A stretch of 64,000 bases of DNA from Hydrogenophaga flava NBRC 102514 (lineage in GTDB: Bacteria; Pseudomonadota; Gammaproteobacteria; Burkholderiales; Burkholderiaceae_C). Both the position numbers and the translations under genes were made by a program. How positions within the stretch are numbered: the stretch's first letter is position 1; every line of letters begins with the position of its first letter. Of the stretch, positions 17,035 through 25,340 are shown in pieces. Below the pieces are notes generated by a model. That model saw only the letters and a list, made by a program, of their open reading frames with translations. It was not told where the DNA came from and searched no databases. The stretch lies in assembly GCF_001571145.1 (NCBI RefSeq), contig NZ_BCTF01000010.1, forward strand, positions 1 through 64,000, read 5' to 3'.

Positions 17035-17895
17035 TCAACCTTTGACGGCGCCGGCCGTCAGACCCTTGACGAAGTACTGGCCCGCGAGGACGTAGACCAG
17101 CATGGTGGGCAGGCCGGCGATGATCGCCGCGGCCATGTCCACGTTGTAGTTCTTGACACTGCTGGTGGTGTTGGCCATGTTGTTCAGGCCCACGGTCACC
17201 GGTTTGCTGTCGGCGCCGCTAAAGGCCACGCCGAACAGGAAGTCGTTCCAGATGTTGGTGAACTGCCAGATCAGCGTCACCATCAGGATGGGCGTGGACA
17301 TTGGCAGCACGATGCGCAGGAAGATGCGCCAGAAGCCTGCGCCGTCGATGCGCGCGGCGTTCACCAGCTCGCGCGGCACGGCCGTGTAGTAGTTGCGGAA
17401 GAACAGCGTCGTGCCGGCCATGCCCGCCAGGCAGTGCACCAGCACCAGCCCGCCGATGGAGCTGGACAGGCCCAGCCAGCCCAGCACCTGGCTCATGGGC
17501 AGCAGCACCACCTGGAAGGGCATGAACACGCCGAACAGCAGGAAGCCGAACAGCACCTCCGAACCGCGGAACTTCCACATCGAGAGCACGTAGCCGTTGA
17601 GCGCACCCCAGGCGGTGGAGATCAGCACCGCCGGCACCGCCATGAACACCGAGTTCATGAAATAGGGCTTGAGGCCGCGGCAGTCGACACCCGTGCATGC
17701 GGTGTTCCAGGCCAGGTGCCAGGCGTCCAGGTTGAGCGAGGTCGGCAGGCTCAGCAGGTTGCCTGCGCGCAGCTGGTCGGCGTCCTTGAACGAGGTGACG
17801 ACCATCACGTACAGCGGCGCCAGGAAGAACAGCGCCGCCACCAGCAGCAGGCCGTAGGTGAACACGCGGCCGAAGGTCAGGGATTTAGCGGTCAT
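17035..17895 (-). CDS. Sugar ABC transporter permease (second subunit, MalG type)
   Basis: A 286-residue inner-membrane permease with six predicted membrane helices. The coupling-helix EAA loop is NAARIDGAGFWRIFLRIVLPM near residue 180. The N-terminal segment and length match carbohydrate permeases of the GtsC/MalG group. It overlaps the preceding permease gene by 11 bases, consistent with coupled translation. It forms the membrane channel with the protein encoded at 17885-18763. Confidence 0.92.
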   Translation of the reverse strand: MTAKSLTFGRVFTYGLLLVAALFFLAPLYVMVVTSFKDADQLRAGNLLSLPTSLNLDAWHLAWNTACTGVDCRGLKPYFMNSVFMAVPAVLISTAWGALNGYVLSMWKFRGSEVLFGFLLFGVFMPFQVVLLPMSQVLGWLGLSSSIGGLVLVHCLAGMAGTTLFFRNYYTAVPRELVNAARIDGAGFWRIFLRIVLPMSTPILMVTLIWQFTNIWNDFLFGVAFSGADSKPVTVGLNNMANTTSSVKNYNVDMAAAIIAGLPTMLVYVLAGQYFVKGLTAGAVKG

Positions 17896-18763
17896 GGGGC
17901 TTGCTCCGCAGTTCGCTGTAGAGGTAGGGCACCACGATGGCCGCCACGGTCGCCAGCATCATGGTGGCGCTGGCCGCGCCCAGGCCGATCTGGCCGCGCG
18001 TGAAGCTCATGGTGTACATGAAGGTGGCCGGCACGTCGGTCGCGTAACCGGGGCCGCCGGCCGTCAGCGCCATCACCAGGTCGAAGCTCTTGATCGACAG
18101 GTGCGACAGCACCAGGATGGTGGAGAACACCACCGGGCGCAGGATCGGCAGGATGATGCGCCAGTAGATCAGCGGCAGCGAGGCGCCGTCGATCTGCGCG
18201 GCCTTGATGATGCTGTCGTCGATGCCGCGCAGGCCGGCCAGGAACAGCGCCATCGCAAAGCCGGCCGACTGCCAGATGCCCGCGATCACCACGCAGTAGA
18301 TGGCGTAGTCGGACTGCACCAGCCAGTCGAAATTGAACGAGGTCCAGCCCAGGTCGTGCATCAGTTTCTGCAGGCCGTCGCTGGGGTTGAGGATCCACTT
18401 CCAGGCCGTACCGGTCACGATGAACGACAGCGCCATGGGGTAGAGGTAGATGGTGCGCAGCCAGCCTTCGGCGCGGATCTTCTGGTCCAGGAAGATCGCC
18501 AGGATCATGCCGACCAGCATCGAGCCGCCGACGTAGAGCACGCTGAAGATGCCCAGATTCTTGAGCGCCACGTACCAGCGGTCCATGGACCACAGCTGCG
18601 CGTACTGCTCCAGGCCCACGAAGTTCTCGTAGTTGGGCAGCATGCGCGAGCCGGTCATCGACAGCACGCCGTTCCAGATCATCAGCCCGTAGATGAAGGC
18701 AAAGCCGAGCACGAAGCCCGGTGCGATCACCAGCTTGGGCAGCAGGTTTTCAAAGGATTTCAT
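17885..18763 (-). CDS. Sugar ABC transporter permease (first subunit, MalF type)
   Basis: A 292-residue permease with six membrane helices. Its EAA loop is KAAQIDGASLPLIYWRIILP near residue 195, preceded by GLRGIDDSI. It lacks the long periplasmic insert of E. coli MalF and resembles GtsB of pseudomonads. Its start overlaps the binding-protein stop (ATGA), placing it in one operon with the binding protein and the second permease. Confidence 0.92.
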   Translation of the reverse strand: MKSFENLLPKLVIAPGFVLGFAFIYGLMIWNGVLSMTGSRMLPNYENFVGLEQYAQLWSMDRWYVALKNLGIFSVLYVGGSMLVGMILAIFLDQKIRAEGWLRTIYLYPMALSFIVTGTAWKWILNPSDGLQKLMHDLGWTSFNFDWLVQSDYAIYCVVIAGIWQSAGFAMALFLAGLRGIDDSIIKAAQIDGASLPLIYWRIILPILRPVVFSTILVLSHLSIKSFDLVMALTAGGPGYATDVPATFMYTMSFTRGQIGLGAASATMMLATVAAIVVPYLYSELRSKPHDR

Positions 18764-20043
18764 TGCAGGGACTTCTGTGGGCCGGCCGCCAGGGCCAGCA
18801 GTTGTTTCTGTGCGTCATTCACCGACATCTGCGGGTTGTTCCAGAAATCCGAGACCAGCTTGCGCATCTGCGCCTGCTGCCCCGGGGCGAGTGCCATGCC
18901 GTGGGCCACCGAGGGCACCAGGGTGCCGGCCTTGGCGGTCTTGCCAAAGTCCTGGGCAGAGACTTTGGCGCATTCGTCGAATTTGTCCATGGCCACGTTC
19001 TGCCGCACCGGGATCGAGCCCTTGCGCAGGTTGAAACGCTCCTGGAAGTCCTGCCCCATCAGCAGATAGGCCAGGTAGCCCTGCGCCTTCTGTGCCTCCC
19101 AGGCCTTGAGCTGGAACATGGCGAAAGAATCGACGTTGTAGGTGAAGGCTTCGGCCGTGCCCGGCGCGGGGAAGCAGCGGAAGTCCTTGCCCGGCTGCTG
19201 GCCGGCGGCGAGGAACTCGCCCTTGGCCCAGTCGCCCATGAACTGGAAGCCGGCCTTGCCCTTGATGACCAGGTCGGTGGTGGCGTTCCAGTCGCGGCCG
19301 GGCGAGGCTGCATCGACATAGCCGCGCAGGCGCCGGAAGGTGTCGAGCGAACGGCGCATGGTGTCGCTGCCCAGGGCCTGCGTATCCAGCTTCACCAGGG
19401 CCGCGTCGTAGAACTTCGCACCGCCCACGCCCAGCACCACCGACTCGAAGGTGGTGAAGTCCTGCCAGTCCTGGCCACCGTGGGCCAAGGCGATCAGGCC
19501 GGCCGCGCGCACCTTGTCGGCGGCCTTGAAGAATTCGTCGAAATTGCGCGGCGCCTCGTTCACGCCCGCCTGGCGCAGCACCTCGGCGTTGGCCCAGAGC
19601 CAGTTCACCCGGTGCACGTTGACCGGCACGGCCACGTAGCGGCCCTTGTGCTTCATCTGGTCGGCCACCACCTTGGGCAGCACCTCGTCCCAGCGGTCAA
19701 AGGAGGCCATGGCGTCGAGGTTGGTCAACGCGCCCAGCGCCGCCCACTCCTGGATCGCCGGCCCCTTGATGTTGGCCGCGGCCGGCGGGTTGCCCGCCAG
19801 CACACGCGCCTTGAGCACGTCCATGGCGTTCTGCCCGCCGCCGCCCACCACCGCGAAGTCTTTCCAGCTGTGGCCGCGCTGCGCCATCAGGCCCTTGAGC
19901 TCGGCCAGCGACTTGGCCTCGCCGCCCGAGGTCCAGTAGTGCAGCACCTCGACCTCACCCGCCCGGACACCGGAGCCGGTGGCCAGCAGCAGCGATGCCA
20001 GCAGCGGTGCACACGCGCGACGAAAGCCTGTGTAGTGACGCAT
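18760..20043 (-). CDS. Sugar ABC transporter substrate-binding protein, copy 1
   Basis: A 427-residue periplasmic protein starting with a signal peptide that ends near GVRA-GEVEVLHYW. The SBP type 1 fold is indicated by WTSGGEAKSLAEL, NPPAAANIKGPAIQEWA and FQFMGDWAKGEF. It resembles GtsA glucose/mannose-binding proteins. It is highly similar along its whole length to the protein encoded immediately upstream (20147-21400), so the two are tandem paralogues. No Shine-Dalgarno sequence is obvious before the ATG at 20043. It couples to the permease gene by an ATGA overlap. Confidence 0.9.
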   Translation of the reverse strand: MRHYTGFRRACAPLLASLLLATGSGVRAGEVEVLHYWTSGGEAKSLAELKGLMAQRGHSWKDFAVVGGGGQNAMDVLKARVLAGNPPAAANIKGPAIQEWAALGALTNLDAMASFDRWDEVLPKVVADQMKHKGRYVAVPVNVHRVNWLWANAEVLRQAGVNEAPRNFDEFFKAADKVRAAGLIALAHGGQDWQDFTTFESVVLGVGGAKFYDAALVKLDTQALGSDTMRRSLDTFRRLRGYVDAASPGRDWNATTDLVIKGKAGFQFMGDWAKGEFLAAGQQPGKDFRCFPAPGTAEAFTYNVDSFAMFQLKAWEAQKAQGYLAYLLMGQDFQERFNLRKGSIPVRQNVAMDKFDECAKVSAQDFGKTAKAGTLVPSVAHGMALAPGQQAQMRKLVSDFWNNPQMSVNDAQKQLLALAAGPQKSLQ

Positions 20044-20146
20044 GGTGAAGCTGAAAAAGGGGTGGCAGGCGCCCGGCGGGCAACACCCGTCCCCACCCAC
20101 CCCGGTGGCGGGGCGGGCGAAGGCCGGGCGAGGCTCCGGACGGGGC

Positions 20147-21400
20147 TTACTTGGTGGTCGCGGCCTTGGCGATGTTCTTCACACCGTCGGCAACCGAGAT
20201 CTTGTCGTCGTTCCAGAACTGGCTGACGGCGTCCTTGATGGCGCCTTCAGCGGCCGGGCTGACGGCCATGCCGTGGGCGATCGAGGGCACCAGGCCACCG
20301 CTCTTGGCGGTGTCGACGAAGTCCTTGCTGGAGAGCTTGGCGCAGTCGTCGAACTTGTCCATCTTCATGCCCAGACGGACCGGGATGGAGCCCTTGTTCA
20401 GGTTGAAGACTTCCTGGAACTCGTTGCCCATGATGGCAGCGGCCAGGTCGCCCTGGGCCTTCTGGGCGGAGGCGTCCTTGAGCTTGAACATCGCGAACGA
20501 GTCGACGTTGAAGGTGTAGGCGTTGCCCGTGCCCGGGGCAGCGGCGCAGATGTAGTCCTTGCCCGGCACCTTGCCGGCGGCGGTGAACTCGCCCTTGGCC
20601 CAGTCACCCATGAACTGGAAGGCGGCCTTTTCCTGGATCACCATGACCGTGGCCAGGTTCCAGTCGCGGCCCGGGGCGGCGGGGTCGGTGTAGGACTTGA
20701 TCTTGCGGAAGGTTTCCAGCGACTTGGTCATGGTCGGGCTGGTCAGGGCCTTCTGGTCGAGCTTGACCAGGGCGTCCTGGTAGAACTTGGCGCCACCGAC
20801 GCCCAGCACCACCGATTCGAAGGTGGTGAAGTCCTGCCAGTTCTGGCCACCGTGGGCCACGGGGATCAGGCCGGCGGCCTTGACCTTGTCGGCGGCGGCG
20901 AAGAACTCGTCCCAGGTCTTGGGGGCGTTGGCCACACCGGCCTTCTTCAGCACATTGGCGTTGGCCCACATCCAGTTGACGCGGTGCACGTTCACCGGCG
21001 CGGCGACGTAGTTGCCCTTGTACTTCATCACGTCGGCGACCACGCCGGGCAGCAGGCTGTCCCACTTCTCGGCCTTGGCGACGGCGTCCAGGTTGGCCAG
21101 CACACCTTCGTTCGCCCATTCCTGGATGCCCGGGCCCTTGATCTGGGCGGCGGCGGGCGGGTTGCCGGCGACGACGCGGCTCTTCAGGACGGTCATGGCG
21201 GCATCGCCACCGCCGCCGGCCACGGCGAAGTCCTTCCAGGTGTGGCCCTTGCCCTGCATGATCTTCTTGAGCTCGCCGACCGACTTGGCCTCACCGCCCG
21301 AGGTCCACCAGTGCAGCACTTCCACCTCGCCGGCGATGGCGGCGGAGCCGGCCATCACGAAGGCGGCGGCGGCAGCGAGTTTCGACAGTTTCATCATCAT
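20147..21400 (-). CDS. Sugar ABC transporter substrate-binding protein, copy 2
   Basis: A 417-residue periplasmic protein with a signal peptide (KLSKLAAAAAFVMAGSAAIA). The mature part begins GEVEVLHWWTSGGEAKSVGEL, nearly the same as copy 1. A GGAGA element precedes a run of three ATG codons at 21400, 21397 and 21394, so the exact start is uncertain by two residues. Codon choice is more strictly optimal than in copy 1, suggesting high expression. It is the first gene of the transporter cluster, 163 bases from glk, and its promoter region holds a 32-base palindrome. Function: capture of glucose or a related hexose. Confidence 0.9.
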   Translation of the reverse strand: MMMKLSKLAAAAAFVMAGSAAIAGEVEVLHWWTSGGEAKSVGELKKIMQGKGHTWKDFAVAGGGGDAAMTVLKSRVVAGNPPAAAQIKGPGIQEWANEGVLANLDAVAKAEKWDSLLPGVVADVMKYKGNYVAAPVNVHRVNWMWANANVLKKAGVANAPKTWDEFFAAADKVKAAGLIPVAHGGQNWQDFTTFESVVLGVGGAKFYQDALVKLDQKALTSPTMTKSLETFRKIKSYTDPAAPGRDWNLATVMVIQEKAAFQFMGDWAKGEFTAAGKVPGKDYICAAAPGTGNAYTFNVDSFAMFKLKDASAQKAQGDLAAAIMGNEFQEVFNLNKGSIPVRLGMKMDKFDDCAKLSSKDFVDTAKSGGLVPSIAHGMAVSPAAEGAIKDAVSQFWNDDKISVADGVKNIAKAATTK

Positions 21401-21482
21401 GTCTCCAGTAAAGAAGGGACGCCGCACGCGAGGGCGTGCACGGCGCGGAACCATCCAGAGCGGCACCATGCCGCCGGATGTC

Positions 21483-21514
21483 TGTAATTTATCTTTAATT
21501 AAAGAAATATTACA
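21483..21514. promoter_or_regulatory. 32-base palindrome upstream of the sugar transporter genes
   Basis: The outer arms are TGTAAT (21483-21488) and ATTACA (21509-21514). The inner 14 bases (21492-21505) form a perfect palindrome, TCTTTAATTAAAGA. Overall 14 of 16 pairs match. This AT-rich element sits 83 bases upstream of the first binding-protein start in an otherwise GC-rich region, as expected for an operator or promoter. The binding protein is not known. Confidence 0.6.
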
Positions 21515-21563
21515 TCCGCAGAAACCCGAAGTCCCTGCCCGCCCCTTCGCTGGTGACAAAGTT

Positions 21564-22544
21564 TCAGCGGTGGCCGTCCAGCGCGCGGGCCGCGCCCAGC
21601 AGCGCGGGCGACTGGGCCGAGGTGATGACCCAGACCGGCATGCCCTGCAGCAGGCCGGTGAAGCGGCCCTTGTTGTCGAAACGCTCGCGGAACGGCGATG
21701 CATCGAACCAGGCCCCCAGGCGGGGCACGATGCCGCCGCCCACGTACACGCCGCCGCGCGCGCCCAGCGTCAGCGCCAGGTTGCCGGCCACCGAACCGAG
21801 CATGGCGCAGAAGATATTCAGCGTTTCCAGCGCCTGCGGGTGGCCGGCCTTGAGCGCGGCCTCGCTCACCGCGCTGGCGCTGTCCAGGCCCTGCGCCGCC
21901 ACACCGTCGGCCTCGCAGAGGATGGCGCAGGTGTCCACCAGCCCCTGGCCACAGCACACGCGCTCGGCCGAGGCGTGGCCGTAGCGGCGGATCAGGCCGT
22001 CCATGACGGTGCGCTCGCGCGCCGTGGTCGCCGGCAGCGTGACGTGACCGCCCTCGCCTTCGAGCGGCACCCAGCCGCCGTGGCCGTCGGGCAGCAGGCC
22101 GGAGACACCCAGCCCGGTGCCGGCGCCGACCAGGCCCATGGCCACGCCGGGCACGGCTTTGCCGCCACCGACCTGGCGCAGCTCGGCCGCCGGCAGGTCC
22201 GGCAGGGCCAGGGCCAGGGCGGTGAAATCATTGAGCAGGCGCAGCGTGCGCAGGCCGAACTCGGCCTTGAGGGCGGACTGGGAGAAGGCCCAGTCGTGGT
22301 TGGTCATGCGGACCATGTCGCCGGTGATCGGGTTGGCAATCGCGATGGCCACCGCCGCGGGTGCTCCGCGGCCCAGCCCGTCGAGGTAGGCGTGCATGGC
22401 GGCCTGCAGCGTGGGGTAGTGCGCGCCGGGCAGCACCTTTACATCGGTGATGGGCGCGCCGGGCGCGGCCTGCCAGGCGAAACGGGCGTTGGTGCCGCCG
22501 ATGTCGGCCAGCAGCCGGGCGGTGTCGGATGGGGTCTGGAGCAT
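21564..22544 (-). CDS. glk: Glucokinase
   Basis: A 326-residue bacterial glucokinase (ROK-unrelated Glk family, E. coli type) that phosphorylates glucose to glucose-6-phosphate with ATP. The N-terminal phosphate-binding motif is LLADIGGTNARFAW near residue 12. TNHDWAFS and LNDFTALA are substrate elements near 100-118, GAGTGLGVSGL is the adenosine/phosphate loop near 148, and EGEGGHVTL is the catalytic region near 168. It supports glucose as the substrate of the adjacent ABC transporter. A short palindrome lies over its promoter. Confidence 0.93.
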   Translation of the reverse strand: MLQTPSDTARLLADIGGTNARFAWQAAPGAPITDVKVLPGAHYPTLQAAMHAYLDGLGRGAPAAVAIAIANPITGDMVRMTNHDWAFSQSALKAEFGLRTLRLLNDFTALALALPDLPAAELRQVGGGKAVPGVAMGLVGAGTGLGVSGLLPDGHGGWVPLEGEGGHVTLPATTARERTVMDGLIRRYGHASAERVCCGQGLVDTCAILCEADGVAAQGLDSASAVSEAALKAGHPQALETLNIFCAMLGSVAGNLALTLGARGGVYVGGGIVPRLGAWFDASPFRERFDNKGRFTGLLQGMPVWVITSAQSPALLGAARALDGHR

Positions 22545-22571
22545 GGCGTCGGTTCCGGAAAAGGTCCCGGA

Positions 22572-22600
22572 ATTATGCCGGAGCTGTAACCAAATTACAG
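22572..22600 (-). promoter_or_regulatory. glk promoter with overlapping HexR-like operator
   Basis: On the minus strand CATAAT (22577-22572) is a good -10 for glk. Immediately upstream lies the perfect inverted repeat CTGTAA / TTACAG (22584-22589 and 22595-22600), which covers the spacer and -35 area. Its core TGTAA-N5-TTACA resembles the HexR (RpiR family) consensus TGTAATTAAATTACA as I recall it. Repression of glk by a HexR-like protein is inferred; no hexR gene is in the window. Confidence 0.5.
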
Positions 22601-22623
22601 CCGCCCTGCCCCTTGCGGGGGCT

Positions 22624-23070
22624 TCAGCCCAGGTGCGAGCGGGTCCAGCGCACGATGTCGGCGGCGCCCATGGCGCCCGGCTGGCGCGCCACCTCGCGGC
22701 CGTTCACGAACAGCGCCAGCGTCGGGATGCTGCGGATGTTGAGCCGCGCGCCCAGCGCCTGCGCCTCTTCGGTGTTGACCTTGGCCAGGCGCACATGGGG
22801 CTCCAGCTGTCTGGCCGCGGCCTCGAACTGCGGCGCCATCATGCGGCAGGGGCCGCACCAGGGCGCCCAGAAATCCACCAGCACCGGCAGCTGCGAGCGC
22901 GCGATGTGCTTCTCGAACGCCGCCTCGTCCAGCGCGACCGGGTGGCCATCGAACAGCGGGCGGTGGCACTTGCCGCAATCGGGCGTGGCCGACAGATCGG
23001 CCGGCGCCACGCGGTTGGTGGTGTGGCAGTGCGGGCAGACGACGTGCAGGGATTCGGTGGCGACGGTCAT
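22624..23070 (-). CDS. trxC: Thioredoxin 2
   Basis: A 148-residue thioredoxin with the N-terminal zinc module of TrxC: Cys12, Cys15 (CPHC) and Cys32, Cys35 (CGKC). The catalytic WCGPC is at residues 71-75 and the cis-Pro segment IRSIPTLALF near 115. It reduces protein disulphides in the cytoplasm and in E. coli is induced by oxidative stress. It is upstream of glk on the same strand with a 79-base gap containing the glk promoter. Confidence 0.93.
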   Translation of the reverse strand: MTVATESLHVVCPHCHTTNRVAPADLSATPDCGKCHRPLFDGHPVALDEAAFEKHIARSQLPVLVDFWAPWCGPCRMMAPQFEAAARQLEPHVRLAKVNTEEAQALGARLNIRSIPTLALFVNGREVARQPGAMGAADIVRWTRSHLG

Positions 23071-23152
23071 GGGCAGGCTCCAGGGGTTTGCGGGCAGATG
23101 GGGACCGCCTGCACCACTTCAAGAGACACCCCGCCGGGTATGCGACGGACGC

Positions 23153-23347
23153 TCAGATCAGCTGGCCGATCAGGCTGGCGATGAAGCTCAGCAGGATGGT
23201 GGTGGTCAGCGGTATGAACCACTCGCGGCCGAAGGCCTTGAAGCGCAGGTCGCCCGGCAGCTTGCCGAAACCCAGCTTGTGCAGCAGCGGCGTGAACCAG
23301 CTGATCAGCAGCAGGGCCAGGAAGATGACGATCATCCAGCGGATCAC
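23153..23347 (-). CDS. DUF2905 family small membrane protein
   Basis: A 64-residue protein with two hydrophobic helices (about residues 4-20 and 48-64) around a conserved central segment LGKLPGDLRF-like (here FGKLPGDLRFKAFGREWFIPL). This matches DUF2905, a widespread family of unknown function. It starts eight bases after the stop of the MidA-like methyltransferase gene, implying cotranscription. Confidence 0.82.
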   Translation of the reverse strand: MIRWMIVIFLALLLISWFTPLLHKLGFGKLPGDLRFKAFGREWFIPLTTTILLSFIASLIGQLI

Positions 23348-23355
23348 GGCGGCTC

Positions 23356-24507
23356 CTACAGGCGGTGGGTGCGGTCGCCCGCAGAGAAGCCGATGGGATC
23401 CCAGCCTTCCGCACTGGGCGCCGGTGCCAGGCCGATCACCTTGAACAGCTCGCCCATCTCGTGCTCATTGACCAGCTTGGAGAGCATGGCGTTCTCGCGC
23501 GGGCCGGCGTCCTTCGCCACCTCCAGCAGGCCGCAGTTGATCAGGAAGCGCCCCTGCGAGGTGTAGCCCAGCACCGCCATGCCGGCGTCCTGCGCGGCCA
23601 GCGCGATGCCGGTGAAGTTGACGTGCGCGGTGATGTCCTTGAGGCCCAGGTCGGTCAGCGGGTCATCGTCGCTGCGGTGCGCGCGGTGGCAGATCAGCGT
23701 GCCCATGTGGCGCTGCGGATGGTAGTACTCGGCTTCGGGGAAGCCGTAGTCGATGAAGAAGGCCGCGCCGCGCACCAGGCGTTCGGCCAGCGTGCGGACG
23801 AAGGCCTCGCCCTGCGGGTGGATTTCGGTCAGGTAGTCGTGCGGGCCTTCGATGTCCAGCGGTGGCCGCAGCGCGGTCGGCCGGTCGGCCCAGGCCAGGC
23901 TGACGCCGTCCGCCAGCGCCACACCGCGCTCGTGCCAAGTGCCGTCGTCCTGCCCGCCCACGCGGCGCAGCAGCTGCACCGGCATCGCGTCCAGCACCTC
24001 GTTGCCGATCACCACGCCGTCGAACACCGCGGGCAGCCGGTCGGCCCAGACCACACGGTCCGCATGGCGTGCCAGCGTGGCCTGCTGGCGCTCGCGCAGG
24101 CTGCCCGAGAGGTCGACGATGGTGTAGCGGCGCGGCGCCTGGCCCAGCGCCGTGAGCGCGTCCAGCAGCTGCAGTGCGAGCGCGCCGGTGCCGGCGCCGA
24201 ACTCCCAGACCTCGTCGGTGCCCGTGGCGGCCAGCGCCTGCGCCACCTGGCGCGCCAGGGTGTGGCCGAACAGCGGCGAGAGCTCGGGCGCGGTCACGAA
24301 GTCGCTGCCCTGGCCGGCCACGCCCTCGGGCATCTGACCGAACTTCGGCGTGGCGTTGGCGTAGTAGCCCAGCCCCGGCTCGTACAGGGCGATGGCCATG
24401 AAGCGGTCGAAGGGCAGCCAGCCACCGGCCTCGCGGATGGCCTCGGCCACGCGTTCACGCAGGGCGCTCGTTACACTGCCGGGCTGGTTCACTGTGTCGA
24501 TGTTCAC
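23356..24507 (-). CDS. SAM-dependent methyltransferase (MidA/NDUFAF7 family)
   Basis: A 383-residue class I methyltransferase. Family markers are FMAIALYEPGLGYYA near residue 35, the DFVTAPELSPLFG loop near 70, the SAM motif EFGAGTGALA near 103, VIGNEVLDAMPV near 155 and FIDYGFPEAEYYHPQR near 265. The mitochondrial homologue NDUFAF7 (MidA) dimethylates an arginine of a complex I subunit; the bacterial role is assumed to be similar. The start is a GTG at 24507, six bases after a GACAAT hexamer; a second GTG at 24492 is possible. Confidence 0.85.
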   Translation of the reverse strand: MNIDTVNQPGSVTSALRERVAEAIREAGGWLPFDRFMAIALYEPGLGYYANATPKFGQMPEGVAGQGSDFVTAPELSPLFGHTLARQVAQALAATGTDEVWEFGAGTGALALQLLDALTALGQAPRRYTIVDLSGSLRERQQATLARHADRVVWADRLPAVFDGVVIGNEVLDAMPVQLLRRVGGQDDGTWHERGVALADGVSLAWADRPTALRPPLDIEGPHDYLTEIHPQGEAFVRTLAERLVRGAAFFIDYGFPEAEYYHPQRHMGTLICHRAHRSDDDPLTDLGLKDITAHVNFTGIALAAQDAGMAVLGYTSQGRFLINCGLLEVAKDAGPRENAMLSKLVNEHEMGELFKVIGLAPAPSAEGWDPIGFSAGDRTHRL

Positions 24508-24513
24508 ACGCCG

Positions 24514-24519
24514 ATTGTC
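24514..24519 (-). promoter_or_regulatory. -10-like element of the MidA-like gene
   Basis: On the minus strand GACAAT ends six bases before the GTG start at 24507. The 30-base gap to the divergent folM-like gene leaves little room for a leader. Confidence 0.35.
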
Positions 24520-24537
24520 CAGGATCGACCGCCCACC

Positions 24538-25329
24538 ATGTCCGGAACTGCCCCCCTCCCCCCGAACCCCGTCCGCACCGCGCTGGTCACCGGTGCCGGC
24601 AAGCGCCTGGGCCGCGAGATCGCGCTCACGCTGGCCCGCGCCGGTTGGAACGTGGCTGTGCACTTCCGGCAGTCGGCCGCCGAAGCCGGGCAGACCGCGC
24701 GCGACTGCGACGCGCTCACCGGCCGCGCGGGCAGCGCCGCCACCTTCGGCGCCGACCTGGCCGACGAGTCCGCGGTGCGTGCCCTGCTGCCGGCCGTGGT
24801 GGCGCACTTCGGCGCGGTTGACGCTGTCGTCAACAGCGCCTCGCTGTTCGAACACGACGACGTCACCAGCTTCGGTTTTGCCAGCATGGAAACCCACCTG
24901 CGCAGCAACACCGGCGCGCCCATCCTGCTGGCGCAGGCGCTGCACGAGCACCTGGGCGCGCGCGATGCGGACGGCGCGGTGGTCAACCTGCTGGACCAGA
25001 AGCTCTGGAACCTCAACCCGGACTTCCTGAGCTACACCCTCTCCAAGGCGGCGCTCGAAGCGGCCACCGGCATGCTGGCGCTGGCGCTGGCGCCGCGCGT
25101 GCGCGTGGTGGGCGTGGCGCCGGGCCTGACGCTCACCAGCCACCTGCTGTCGGACGAGAAGTTCCAGGCGCTGCACCGGCAGTCGCCGCTGGGCCGCTCG
25201 TCCACCCCGGAAGACGTGGCCGCCACCGTGGCCTTCGCGCTGCACAACCGGTCCATCACCGGCACCACGCTGCTGGTCGACGGCGGCCAGCACCTGATGC
25301 GCTTCGAGCGCGACTTTTCGATGATGTGA
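24538..25329 (+). CDS. folM: FolM-like dihydromonapterin/dihydrofolate reductase (SDR)
   Basis: A 263-residue short-chain reductase. The cofactor motif TGAGKRLG (residues 19-26) is of the TGX3RXG type that distinguishes pteridine reductases such as FolM and PTR1 from ordinary SDRs. The catalytic Tyr and Lys are in YTLSKAA near residue 166, and NSASLFEHDD and VAPGLTL fit. It probably reduces dihydromonapterin or dihydrofolate with NADPH. The next gene is folB, 11 bases downstream, which supports a pterin role. Confidence 0.82.
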   Translation: MSGTAPLPPNPVRTALVTGAGKRLGREIALTLARAGWNVAVHFRQSAAEAGQTARDCDALTGRAGSAATFGADLADESAVRALLPAVVAHFGAVDAVVNSASLFEHDDVTSFGFASMETHLRSNTGAPILLAQALHEHLGARDADGAVVNLLDQKLWNLNPDFLSYTLSKAALEAATGMLALALAPRVRVVGVAPGLTLTSHLLSDEKFQALHRQSPLGRSSTPEDVAATVAFALHNRSITGTTLLVDGGQHLMRFERDFSMM

Positions 25330-25340
25330 GGCGGACGCCC

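Noticed and set aside
21483-21514. Reading the large palindrome as a canonical HexR site.
   Set aside because: The TGTAAT and ATTACA arms are 20 bases apart instead of the 3-5 of the known motif, so it is listed only as an unassigned palindrome.
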